Shown piece by piece: positions 1 to 10,310 of a stretch of DNA of 64,000 nucleotides. The stretch lies in contig OZ234493.1 in the NCBI GenBank assembly GCA_965153455.1, positions 10,716,213 to 10,780,212 of the forward strand, given 5' to 3'. Origin of the DNA: Sphagnum compactum (Eukaryota > Bryophyta > Sphagnopsida > Sphagnales). Position numbers and translations under genes: made by a program. Each line of letters opens with the position of its first letter. Position 1 is the first letter of the stretch. The notes below the pieces were generated by a model. It did not search any database. It was not told the DNA's origin and saw only the letters and a list, made by a program, of their open reading frames with translations.

Positions 1-1916
1 AGGCTGGCTTAGGGTCCCACTGAAGACAAAACCATGATGTGGGGTTCAAGAGCACAGTAGGTAGTTCAGGTCCCTACCATTTGTTTTTGCTTAAAAAGCT
101 GCAATTTAGCCCTTGGATGGATGGATGGATGGATTTTCAGTGCTTTGGTGGATGACACCAAACATGATCTTTACAACCTGACTTCACTAAGTGTTAACCT
201 TGATTGAATATATTGTAACATGAGTTTTTGGGGGTGGTGGGTTATAATAATAAAATATTCTTAATTTTTTTTGGCACTTCTAATAGTATATATATGCATG
301 GCCAAAATGCAACCAGCCTGGGAGTTTGGGGGAGTACATGTTCTTTGCATTTTGTCCATTTCAGACCGATTCACATTTTATTTTATTTATATATTGAAAG
401 CCTCATAATTCACCGCATTTTTTGCACTATAATGGAACCTGATGGATTTTTTTTTGCAGCTATGAAATGTAAAGGTGCTAATGGGATCTCTTTATACCCT
501 TTCTGGAGCTCAAATTATAATCGGCCCTACACAACACAAGTAGAATGGGAGAGAGCGGTTAAGGGAGGGTGGCGGTGGGCAAGTCTAACAAGTAAGACGG
601 TAGGAATTGTAAGTGGTTAGTATGTAGGTGCGTAAGTACGTAACCCACTTGGTGGCGACTAGGTAGTTAGATTTGTGTAGATGGTTGGTACATAGCTAAC
701 CATGGTGACTAGCCGTGGAACAGAAATATAACCAAAAAAATCCAAAATATCTTTTGGGGAATTTTCACTAGATTTTGTCCTGAAAAATTATGATTTCAAC
801 CTATACAAGGGACTTTTCATGAAAAAAATGGCCCAAATTTGCCAGATTTGTATGATAAGTTCCAGTAGGTAACCAAGAATAAAGAAGGATCTTTTTTTGA
901 AAAAAATGTGTACCTGATATAAAGCCAAATTTGGCTAAATTATTTTCTGGATAATTGCCACTTTGGCTACGTCGCAAAATCCTTTGAAAAACCTGGCAAG
1001 GAAGTCATTATTCCTGTTGACAGTTCACACACACTGGATCTATCTTGCAGGGTATGCTAGTGGGTGCTGGTTCACTCTGGCCAAATGTAAGTAAGGTGCA
1101 TATGGGCAGAAAATGATATGGAAATTTGCCCTTTAGGCTAAATACTAAACACCTCAAACTCTTTTCTAAGGTGGAGAATTTTCTTGCAACAAAAGAGTGT
1201 GCCAAGAAAAAAATAAAATAAACCTTCATTGCTGAGAATTGAGAAGTTAATTAGCACTGATGACAAAATTTTGATATTCTCACAATTTTTATTTTTATTT
1301 TTATTTTTATTTTTGGCTTCAAAAAGAAGAAACCCAGGAGCATTCATGTGTGCAAGCACCTTTGCATCATTCTTCTTGTAATTGAAAACTGGCAGTGTCA
1401 TACTTTGTCACTAGTCTCTAAAGGACTTTCAAAGCCATATATGCAAAGTTCTCAACAAATGGTTAATGTTGCTCAGTAATTCTCATACTAACAAGGGGTG
1501 CGTCACGCTGTGGCCTTGCCATTATTTACATTAAAAAAGTTATCTTAAGGCAAAAGAAGAAGAATTATGGAAACTCAAATATTTCACCATGCGAAAATAT
1601 ATTAATCTTCAAAAAAGAAACCAAAATCCTTCAAGATATTATAACTCTATAATCAATCTCAAGTTTCAAAACAAGCCAAAATATCAGCTTTCAAAACTCC
1701 TCATATAAAATAAAACCTATTACCTTAGTAGGGGCCTATAAAAAATCCCTTAAGCTACTATACTCTATAAGGTATCTAAACACAATATCCTTCTTGCCTT
1801 GGTAGGCAAGGCCAATTAAATATTTCTGCTAACTGAATGAACCTTCATATATGCCTGCTTCTTCTGATCCAGCTTTAGAGCCTTGTTTGGGTCCCTTGTT
1901 ATATTATTATTACTTG
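1..1916. other. intergenic DNA without a recognisable gene
   Basis: I see no coding exon here. The open frames are short and lack family motifs. The stretch holds one copy of the foldback core described at 922-970, a copy of a 'gtgctggttcactctgg' segment near 1060-1080 that recurs near 39.8 and 56.5 kb, and a short A/T hexanucleotide run at about 1284-1314. Confidence 0.6.
922..970. repeat. dispersed foldback repeat core, copy 1
   Basis: The core begins with AGCCAAATTTGGCT and ends with TTTGGCTAC, so its ends are partly complementary. Related cores occur at about 4915-4970, 26445-26491 and 32745-32794. The family is not identified. A small non-autonomous element is possible. Confidence 0.45.
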
Positions 1917-1973
1917 TGAAGGGAAGGGAAGGGAAGGGAAGGGAAGGGAAGGGAAGGAGAGAGAGAGAGAGAG
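1917..1973. repeat. GGGAA-type microsatellite followed by GA repeat
   Basis: About eight units of a purine pentamer (GAAGG) are followed by a short run of GA dinucleotides. It is a plain microsatellite. Confidence 0.9.
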
Positions 1974-2432
1974 TGTTTTCAGAGTATTAGAGAGTACTTC
2001 AGACATGACAGGTTTGGTACCAAACTTTTGCCAGTCACAACAGAACAACTGTGTTACTTACTTGCCCCCCCCTTTTTGTATTCAATTACAAAAACAAAAG
2101 TGTCAGCCAACCAACTACCTTCCTTTGCTGCACAATGATACACAAGTGCAAATGTGACATCCAGAAAAAAACAATTGGACTAACTCCTGAATCCAGTTGC
2201 CTCAATAGCTGTTAAACCAACTGTACCAAGACCCCGCCCCTTTGGGAAAAAGGAAACAAACCATCTGGATAATTATTATTTTTAAAGAGTATTACTTCAA
2301 TCTAAGCCCTTCTACAATATATATTATTCTCATGTTTGGAGCTGCAAGTAGAAGGAGGAGGAAAAATAAATAAATAATATATATATAACTTAGTAAGTGT
2401 AATTTACATGGATGGTCCTAAGTTTGGTTTAT

Positions 2433-2570
2433 CGTCCAACCTAATTTACACGGATGTGTGAGTTAGGTTGGATGGTCACGAACAGATACCCTAAATGTAA
2501 CTTGCATGGATGGTACTCATTTTTATTTACCGTCCAACCTAATTTACATGAATGGTGTAAATTAGGTTGG
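2433..2570. repeat. pair of hairpin-forming inverted repeats
   Basis: Two inverted repeats share the arm sequence CCAACCTAATTTACA. The second, at 2534-2570, is perfect: 15-bp arms around a 7-nt loop. The first, at about 2434-2474, is imperfect. The surrounding 2400-2580 repeats the motif 'catggatggt' several times, so this may be the remnant of a small foldback element. Confidence 0.7.
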
Positions 2571-3192
2571 ATTTAGGTCTGTTTCTAGTGCAATAATAAG
2601 CAAAATTATACCTCTTGGTGGGTTTTTGGAATCTTTTATTAACTCCCTTGATTTGGCAATCTGTACCTTACACATGGAAGTCCACAAAATTAAGGACTTC
2701 CGAGAATTTGAATCCATTAACAAGGCACCAAGAAAGGCATATAAGGCTAGGTTTTTAAGTCAAAGGCAAAGGGTTAAAAGAGAGGAGAGGAATAATTTTG
2801 GGCACACATGTCATGTGAGCCAATGAAATGCACAATTACTAGCAACTCTTGTTTTGCAAGCTCATAAGCGGAGTGGCTGGCTTCTTCCATACGCTCGGTA
2901 ATACCTAACATGGGCCTATGGGTAACACCTAACATGGCCATTTGGTAAAATTCAACCCTGCAACAACCAACCACTAGCAAGGTGGCCGGCGGGCCGGCTG
3001 GACATTAGTTCCTACCTTCCACTTTAGGCTATCGAGAATGCCCAAACCTTTCAATATGGACAACTAATTCAATGATTATACATCGATGGCAAAGGGAAGC
3101 TAACATGACCAAGACCCTCCATGAATTATGCATTGACATGAATGGGGTCTGGATTGTCAACCTGATTTAAACAACTTGATGCACGGACCTAA

Positions 3193-3541
3193 ACACCATT
3201 TGTGTTACAAAGATTAAATTGACAAGTCCTCCCTAAGCACCAGTTGTGTTACAAAGATCAAATTAACAAGTCCTCCCTAAGCACCAGTTGTGTTACAAAG
3301 ATCAAATTAACAAGTCCTCCCTAAGCACCAGTTGTGTTACAAAGATCAAATTAACAAGTCCTCCCTAAGCACCATTTGTGTTACAAAGATCAAATTAACA
3401 AGTCCTCCCTAAGCACCATTTGTGTTACAAAGATCAAATTAACAAGTCCTCCCTAAGCATAACTTGTGTTACAAAGATCAAATTAACAAGTCCTCCCTAA
3501 GCATCACTTGTGTTACAAAGATCAAATTAACAGGTCCTCCC
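3193..3541. repeat. 44-bp minisatellite, 8 copies
   Basis: The word TGTGTTACAAAGAT recurs at 3201, 3245, 3289, 3333, 3377, 3421, 3465 and 3509, an exact 44-bp spacing. Between copies the sequence varies mainly in a CAGT/CATT/CACT position before the shared word. The high similarity suggests recent expansion. Confidence 0.95.
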
Positions 3542-4993
3542 ATCAAGGATTGACAACCCCACCATGTTAAAGGACTGAGTTCCCAGCTGTATCCCCTTTT
3601 TTTGCTGGCTGACAAGTGAGCCAGCCGAATAATGGGGTGGGGTGGTGGCTAGGTAATACGAAAGCATGAGTGGGGAAGAATAATCAAAGTCTCCACTTAT
3701 TTTGCTTGCAGATGGGCTTCTGTGCTCATCAGGGTCCCCACTGATGCAAGACAACTGTGGTGCAGTTCCATTGACAATTAGCCTTTTCTGAATTCAATGG
3801 ATGAATCCATGTTTCTCAAGGGGGACACGGTGGGATGAAGCCCTCGAAGAAAAAAAAAAAAAAAACTCTTCGAGTTGCAACTTATAACAAAGTTTCCTAT
3901 ATGCATGGCTCCATCCCCACTTGGGAGGTTTGGTTGGAACTTGAATCCTAGTCCCGTCCCCCCCACATCCGGCCTTTTTGAATAAATGATATCTGTGTGA
4001 TCCAAGGCATTGTTCAGATAGGTTCCCCAAACAAAAGAAAGAAAGGTTGGGATATGAATGGGTACGATTTTAGTTTCCTTTTGAATATTTTATTTCACAT
4101 GAAAAAGGAAAATGAAGTACCTTTTGTGGGTTGGTTGATGGTTTGTTTCGTGTTAAGATGGGTGACGTAGGTAGAGATGACAATTCTTTCCATCAGAGGA
4201 AAAAAGAGGCCTCTCTAAGGTGCCCAACTGGACTCACACATCCAACCATGGGCCTCCTTAGTTTATGGGAGAGGTTATTACGACACCCTTGATCCACCAC
4301 TTGGGACCCTGGGAAGGGAAAATTAAGAGACCCTCCTCAGGCTGACCCACTTGAATTGGGGCCAGGGTGAACCAGTAGTACCTACACTGGTACCTTCACC
4401 TTCTTGAGCAAGGCCTCTTTGAGGGTATATTTAACCCAGGAAAAGTTAAACTTGAACTCAGAAACGCTGATTTGGTATATAAAGGATGGTATATTTACAA
4501 TGTTGAGAAGTAACCAATTTTTTTTTGGGGGGCTTTTAGCTTGAACCATGGTTTCGGTGGGTTCACCCAAGGCCCTTCCTTAATTGGGACCATGGTTTTT
4601 GTTTTTTTTCAGCATCAAAATTCCCAAATTTCCAAACCAGCTTGTCATACCCATTTGTGTTGGACTGGAGTTGAAACATAAACACAGTTTCTTAGAGCAG
4701 CATCCAAAGTGGGCCTGAAATGTAGGGCAAACTCCAATGTGGGCTTGGTAGGTTTAGGGTTAAGGGTTAAATCACACTTACAGTCTGTGTACAATGTAAG
4801 TTTGGAGACAAATGATAATAATAATATTATTATTAGCCTTTTTTCTAGCAATTTTCACCAAAAAGATAAATTTATAATGAAAAATGAAAAATGAAATGAA
4901 TTTGGAGGGTTTTCATATAGCCAGATTTGACTAAATCTTTCCTAAGGATAATTGCCATTTTTTTCTACATCTTCTTCTATGCATGATCACCAC
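3542..4993. other. intergenic DNA without a recognisable gene
   Basis: Short open frames on both strands match no family I know. The stretch contains a poly-A tract near 3850-3865 and the second copy of the foldback core at about 4915-4970. Confidence 0.55.
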
Positions 4994-4996
4994 TTA

Positions 4997-5378
4997 GGCT
5001 CGCTTTACATTAGGAGTCGGGGCCAATGTTCAACCCAAATCCAGCATTCCTATTGGTGTAAAAGTTGAAATCAGCCCCAAGGGCTTTACACTAGTAGTCA
5101 AGGCTGAAATAGAAAAAAACTTTTCAATCTGCCCCAAGTTACTAATGAATGCTGAACTTTAATGGCCTTGTATTGGCCCCAAAGCTCGCTCAAAGAAGGA
5201 TACCATCCAATTTGGGAGGCCAATTTGCAACCCCTGGGGCCAATGTTCCAGCAATTTATTCATATCCTGACGTCAATGTTGTAGCATTTATTAGTAACTC
5301 GGGGCCAATTTGCAACCCAAAAATGCTCCAAGTTGGCCCCACGTTTGTTTGGCCCGGATTCCTAGTGTAAAGCGGGCC
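4997..5378. mobile_element. Tourist-like MITE, copy A
   Basis: The left end reads GGCTCGCTTTACATTAGGAG and the right end CCTAGTGTAAAGCGGGCC, which are inverted repeats of each other with a few mismatches. Both sides are flanked by TTA (4994-4996 and 5379-5381), the target duplication typical of PIF/Harbinger elements. There is no coding capacity. An additional internal partial end (about 5082-5105, 'ggctttacactagtagtc') suggests an internal duplication. The interior matches copy B at 36758-37064. The right end continues into a tandem array. Confidence 0.85.
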
Positions 5379-5727
5379 TTAGGCTACATGAAACAAAGTT
5401 GGCCCCAAGTTTGTTTGGCCCGGATTCCTAGGATAAAGCGGGCCTTAGGCTACATGAAACAAAGTTGGCCCCAAGTTTGTTTGGCCCGGACTCCTAGTGT
5501 AAAGCGGGCCTTAGGCTACACGAAACAACGTTGGCCCCAAGTTTGTTTGGCCCGGACTCCTAGTGTAAAGCGGGCCTTAGGCTACATGAAACAAAGTTGG
5601 CCCCAAGTTTGCTTGGCCCGGACTCCTAGTGTAAAGCGGGCCTTAGGCTACATGAAACAAAGTTGGCCCCAAGTTTTTTTCTGGGCCCGGACTCCTTTTG
5701 TAAAGCGGGCCTTAGGCTACATTAAAG
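5331..5727. repeat. 66-bp tandem array derived from the MITE right end, 6 copies
   Basis: Six head-to-tail units each contain 'agttggcccca', 'cctagtgtaaagcgggcc' and 'ttaggctac'. The word agcgggcc starts at 5371, 5437, 5503, 5569, 5635 and 5704. The first five intervals are 66 bp and the last is 69 because of a small insertion. Each unit carries a MITE right terminus plus about 40 bp of flank, so the array grew from the element boundary. The open frame running through it is a by-product of the period being divisible by three. Confidence 0.93.
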
Positions 5728-5753
5728 CCACTTAAAAACCATTGGAGTCTAGT

Positions 5754-5779
5754 ATGTGTGTGTGTGTGTGTGTGTGTGT
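5754..5779. repeat. TG dinucleotide microsatellite
   Basis: About 13 TG units. Another microsatellite, ATG trinucleotides, lies at about 5895-5921. Both lie in the upstream region of the FLA gene. Confidence 0.95.
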
Positions 5780-6014
5780 TTTCCTGTTTTTCAAGGGCAG
5801 GGCAGCTGACCTGGGGCTGAGACAAAGAGTATGGTAAATAGAAAAAAATAAATACAATTGGCTTGGAGGCTGGAGGGGGGGGGTGGCTGGGCCCATGATG
5901 ATGATGATGATGATGATGATGTTATGTTGTTTGTTGTGGTGAGTTCATAATGAAATTTAAGTTTGAAGTAAGTCAGGGAATTTATTTAATTTGATTATTA
6001 TTACCTAACTGGGA

Positions 6015-7002
6015 TCCACGGGCAGAGCAGCAGGAAGCAGAGGAGGAGGAGGAGGAGCAAAGAAGGGCGGCACAGGCACACACAAGACAGACAGCATTAG
6101 CTACATAGCAGCGCACAAGCTTGTCGCCTGTTGCTGTGTGTTGCAGGAGCTGCCGCTCTTCTTCTTCTTCTTCGCTGCTGCCGCCGCCACCGCCGCCGTG
6201 GTGTGTCCTGCTGCTGCTGCTGTTCTTCGCTGTAGCCTCCTTCCTTGCTGAGCTGCATCTTGTTCTCCTGCTTGGTTGCTGCAGCGATCCTTCATCATGT
6301 AAGTGTGGTAGCCCAAATTACAACTGTTGCTTGTAAACTCACTCCATTTGCTTTTTGTTTGATAGGCTTGATCCTGCTTCATCTCGCACCCATGATCATC
6401 GCCTCCAGGCTCTTCTTCCACTTCCCACCTCTTTTAGCTTTTGTTTTTGTTTTTGTTTTTAGCTTTTGGATTTCAATTGCGAATTCTAGACTTGCTTGTT
6501 GTGGTTGTTGAAGTAGATGCCTGATTCTCTGAGAGAGAGATAGATCATGATGGACAATGTAACTCATGCTCCTTCCATCACTGCCTTTTTTTCTTCTTCT
6601 GCTTCTCGTGAAATGGTCTTCTTTCGTCAGTACCTCTGGCTGCATTGAACGTATTGAAGCTTTTGGTCTTTTCTGGGTTAGCTTGCAGTAACTGTCTACT
6701 TTGTCAATGTGGGGAGGGGTGATGGATGGGTCGGTGTGAGATCATCCCTGTACGAAGAAGATCCATTGTCTTCCAGACAGTGAGTGTGAGGCCAAGATCT
6801 TGATCCTCCTGTTGTTGGTGTAAATCTGAAATTGGTTTTTGTCGCCTTGATGAATGTGCAACAGCACTTGTCGGCTGCGTTTGCTCAGCTGGTGTGATCG
6901 GTGGCGGTTCCTGAGAGGCTTGAGGAGTCAATCTAGAGGAGCTGCAGCAGCCGCATTTGTAGCAAGGCGCAAGCGTTTTTTGTTGTCTGTGTTCTAGAAG
7001 TG
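6015..7002 (+). promoter_or_regulatory. probable transcribed leader of the FLA gene
   Basis: From about 6015 the sequence changes from AT-rich to a CT- and CTG-rich composition typical of plant 5' leaders. A good donor (AT followed by GTAAGT, about 6299) and acceptors at about 6363 (tttgatag) and 6997 (tgttctag) allow a leader intron. The acceptor at 6997 would place the start codon only a few bases into the second exon. Several short upstream ATG frames exist. No clear TATA box was picked out. Confidence 0.45.
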
Positions 7003-7962
7003 ATGGCAGATCACACAGTTGCAATGGACTGCACTCGAAGGAGATCACCACCGGCCACAGCGAAGAAGATGCAGCAGCAGCAGTCATTGAGCTTTTTGGT
7101 GGTGGCATGCGTCATGACATTGCTACACGTTTTTGGAGTTTCTCCAGCTCTGAGTACGACTACCCAACTCGACCAACAACAACAACAACAGCAACAACTG
7201 CATCAACAACAAAACCCGCGAGCTCTATTCGTTGTGAATGCACCAGGGGAACCTGCCACAGCACCACTCGCGCCAGCAAAGGCGCCAGCACCAGCCCCAG
7301 TACTGACTCTCCATCAGAAAGTGGTGGGCGCCTTGCGAGCAGCAGGCACGTTTGGAGCGATCTCAGGAGCGCTAGACAGTCTCACAGATAACGATCCCAT
7401 CAAGCCAAGCATTACGCTGTTTGCGCCGGAAGATAGTGCATTCCAGGGAGTGCCCTTGAACTCCTCAGCTGAGGTAGCGACCTTGCTCAACTACCAAACT
7501 GCCACTGGGGTCTTGACTATCCCACAGCTGTTGGCTTTTGCGCAGGGACACAGAATCCAAACAGTGACCACAGGAATCTCCATTGTGGTGGTGAACAACC
7601 AAAGTGCCAACTACCAACTAGACAATGCGCATATTGCCAGACCCAATCTGTACAACGATGGCTCTGTTGTTGTCCATGGTGTGGACGCCATCTTCGATAC
7701 TCGTTTCTACAACACAGCTACTCTGGGCCCAGTACCAGCTCCAGCTCCTGTCGCTCCTGCAGCTCCTCCTCCAGTACCTGCTGCTGCTTCTTCCACTCCC
7801 GGTACCACTTCTGCAGTCCCATCTTCAACCACTTCCACCACACCTTCCAAGACGGATACCAGCGCTGCTACTGCAGGCTCTTTTTCTTCTTCCTTGACTG
7901 CCATACTGGTGGGATCAGTCCTTGCACTCATGTTGCTCCTCTCCTCCTCCCCAGCTTTGTAG
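7003..7962 (+). CDS. fasciclin-like arabinogalactan protein (FLA), GPI-anchored
   Basis: A single-exon frame encodes 319 residues, counted from the ATG at 7003. The codon before it is GTG, not a usual plant start. A basic N-terminus and a hydrophobic stretch (residues 29-46, ending VSPALS) form a signal peptide. Met23 is an alternative start nearer to it. A Gln-rich tract follows (about 57-72). One FAS1 domain spans about 100-235, with the H1-type motif ITLFAPEDSAF and an H2-type end GSVVVHGVDAIF. Next comes an Ala-Pro, Ser and Thr-rich region (about 237-290), suited to hydroxyproline O-glycosylation with arabinogalactan. The C-terminus is Ser-rich and then hydrophobic (LTAILVGSVLALMLLL), as in GPI-anchor signals. 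Known family role: cell-surface adhesion and wall organisation. A single FAS1 domain plus GPI signal matches small plant FLAs. The nearest gene downstream, ATG4, is convergent. The gene looks intact. Confidence 0.93.
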   Translation: MADHTVAMDCTRRRSPPATAKKMQQQQSLSFLVVACVMTLLHVFGVSPALSTTTQLDQQQQQQQQLHQQQNPRALFVVNAPGEPATAPLAPAKAPAPAPVLTLHQKVVGALRAAGTFGAISGALDSLTDNDPIKPSITLFAPEDSAFQGVPLNSSAEVATLLNYQTATGVLTIPQLLAFAQGHRIQTVTTGISIVVVNNQSANYQLDNAHIARPNLYNDGSVVVHGVDAIFDTRFYNTATLGPVPAPAPVAPAAPPPVPAAASSTPGTTSAVPSSTTSTTPSKTDTSAATAGSFSSSLTAILVGSVLALMLLLSSSPAL

Positions 7963-8400
7963 CTTCTGCTGCCGCCTCCTCCTCCTGCTGCTGCTTGCTG
8001 CTGATGGTATTCACATCTGCCAAAAACCAATGAATTCAGGAGTTTGTTATTCCTGAGAGGCCGGTTTTTTTCTTATGTGTCTGTATAGTATTGCTCATTT
8101 ATTTGGATACTGCAGCAGCTTTCAGATTTTCTCTCTCACAACTACTCAACAAAAATCTTCAAAGCATCAGATCTTGTTCCTTCATCACAGCTTGAAGCTT
8201 CATCATCATCCTCACTACATTTTTGATCTAGAACCCAGCTCTTTCCCCCCAAAAAAACACCAAAAAAAAAATTACACCCACCCAAATAAAGAATGGACAA
8301 TGGCAGCAACAGCAACAACCTGGGCAATGGCAGCAGCAGGAGCATGTCTAGAGCTTGCTTCCTTCCCTTGGAAATCTTGTGACCTGCTGCTGCAGCATGG
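7963..8400 (+). terminator. FLA 3' untranslated region with poly(A) signal candidate
   Basis: The canonical AATAAA at 8285-8290 lies about 320 bases after the stop and is the best poly(A) signal candidate. No coding frame with family features is seen. Confidence 0.4.
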
Positions 8401-8504
8401 CTGATTGATTGCTTGCTTGCAACAGCAAAAGTATGGAACTGGAGCAAATTTGTGTTTGGTGTTTTGCAATTAGGAATTAGTGGGTATTTTTTTTTTGGTT
8501 TTGT

Positions 8505-8549
<45 letters not shown>

Positions 8550-9978
8550 GGTAGCTGGTACTCCCTTCTTTGCAGGCTCTTTTTCTTTGCATTTGTGCTC
8601 AAATCATGATGCTGTTTGGTTGTCCAGAGATCATGGTGAAGTCTGCGTTCCAAGATATCTCTCCCCCTTTCTCTGTGTCTCTGTCTCTGTGTCTCTCTCT
8701 CTCTCTCTCTCTGTGGCTAAGTTTTGCAGGTGAAAACATCTTTTTTTGTTTGGAATTTAGGATGATGTTTGAATTTTGGTGTTGCACATTCATGATGGAA
8801 TCTTAATTCTATTGCAGCAACACTTCCATTTTGTCTTTATTTTGTTGTGCCTAGTGCCAGTGACCCTCTGTCATATGCTCTACTGTGCACATGAAATTCA
8901 CAGCAATTCACCACTGTCATCACCACTGTCTCTATCTCTTTGTCTCTGTCAGGGCTAAAACAAGAAGCAAGGATCTACTCATTCTATCTGCTCATACATA
9001 GTATACACTATTGTACTCATACCTAATACTTGTACAAGGTATGAGTATACATTTTGTGAAATAATTTCATGCTGAGCTGATTGAGAGAAATGCCTAGGGT
9101 GATTAATTTCCAGTGGTTTGCAGTTTTACATTAATGAAATTAGGCTTCTTTCTTTCCTAGATTTAGGCATTTAGAAGGAGAAATTCAAATTTGCTTACCT
9201 AGATAATAAGTTATTCAATTATCATATAAATTCATTGCCAAAAGGAAATTGATTATGTTGAAATATTTCTATAAGAAAGTGACTTCAACAGAACTGGCAA
9301 TTGTCAAATTTCACAAGACCCCAACCAAAAACAACATTTTCAGTAAAATCAATCAAGAAATGCAAGGGAAGAAAAATTAGTCCACCAAAATATTACAATA
9401 ATTGGAAAGTACTTGAAAAGAAACTACTTGAGCTCATAGAGCACCAACAAAACTCAGGTAGAAAAACATTTTCAAATCCTACAAACAGAACTGAAACAAC
9501 TTTGAGAAAATAAGAAAGATGCTTTTGCAAATACAAGAAAGTCTCCACCAAAAGGCAATCTGAGAAGCCCAGAAAGTATAATAACTCTCATAGGAATTGA
9601 GAAATCTCCATACTCGGTGAGAAAGCCAGAACAAAGTTAAAACTTTTCCTTGAAGTCAGAAAAAGACTTCCAGATAAGGACTTTCAGAACTGAGAAGGAA
9701 CAACACATAAGGGACGACCTGTAATGAAGAAACAATAAAAACATGTGGTATGAACACATGCAATCTCACAAGGTAATGACTCACCAGGGTTTATTTGGCC
9801 CGCTTGGATATGTTGTTGCCACAATGACTCCATCAACTGGATTCAGCAGTGAAAAACAAAGCATACTCTTCACACAAGGTGGGCTGGTGTTGTATGGAAA
9901 AATGATCCAGCCTTCCAACAGAAGAATAAAAATCACAGAACCATAATTGAACAGGCCAGGCAAGGCTGTGGCCAAGAG
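8401..9978. other. spacer between FLA and ATG4
   Basis: Convergent intergenic DNA. It contains a long CT dinucleotide run (about 8509-8546) and a shorter one (about 8690-8712). No gene recognised. Confidence 0.6.
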
Positions 9979-9984
9979 TTTATT
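9979..9984 (-). terminator. candidate poly(A) signal of ATG4
   Basis: TTTATT on the plus strand reads AATAAA on the minus strand, about 330 bases after the ATG4 stop codon. The position is plausible for a plant 3' UTR. Confidence 0.4.
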
Positions 9985-10310
9985 CAAACAAGTGACCCTA
10001 GGGTAAATCTGTACATGCAGGTGCCACTGCTCCAGGTAGAGCAGAGAACAGATGGTGGATATGATCTATGCACCCAAATGGTGGCAAGAAATGAATGCTA
10101 TACATCATCACAACGCCATCACTCAACTTTCCTTCCATAAGCAATTTTTGAAGCTGAGCAGGCAACAATAGCCACAGTAATTTGTCAACATCACCATAAG
10201 ATTGGTTGTGTTAGCCAAGAGGAGGTCTAAAAACATGCCACAGCTGCACTTTCAGCTCCTTCATGCAGACTGTGCTACTGAATAGCAGCTTCATCTGACT
10301 AGGTTCTCCA

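Noticed and set aside
3193-3541. Regularly spaced repeats resembling a CRISPR array
   Set aside because: The units are contiguous 44-bp tandem copies without unique spacers, and the genome is eukaryotic.
5310-5735. 141-residue open frame with a repeated 22-residue motif
   Set aside because: It is the translation of the 66-bp MITE-end array; the frame is open only because 66 is a multiple of three.
6101-6645. Frames on both strands over the FLA leader
   Set aside because: They arise from CTG/CTT-rich leader sequence and contain no family motif.
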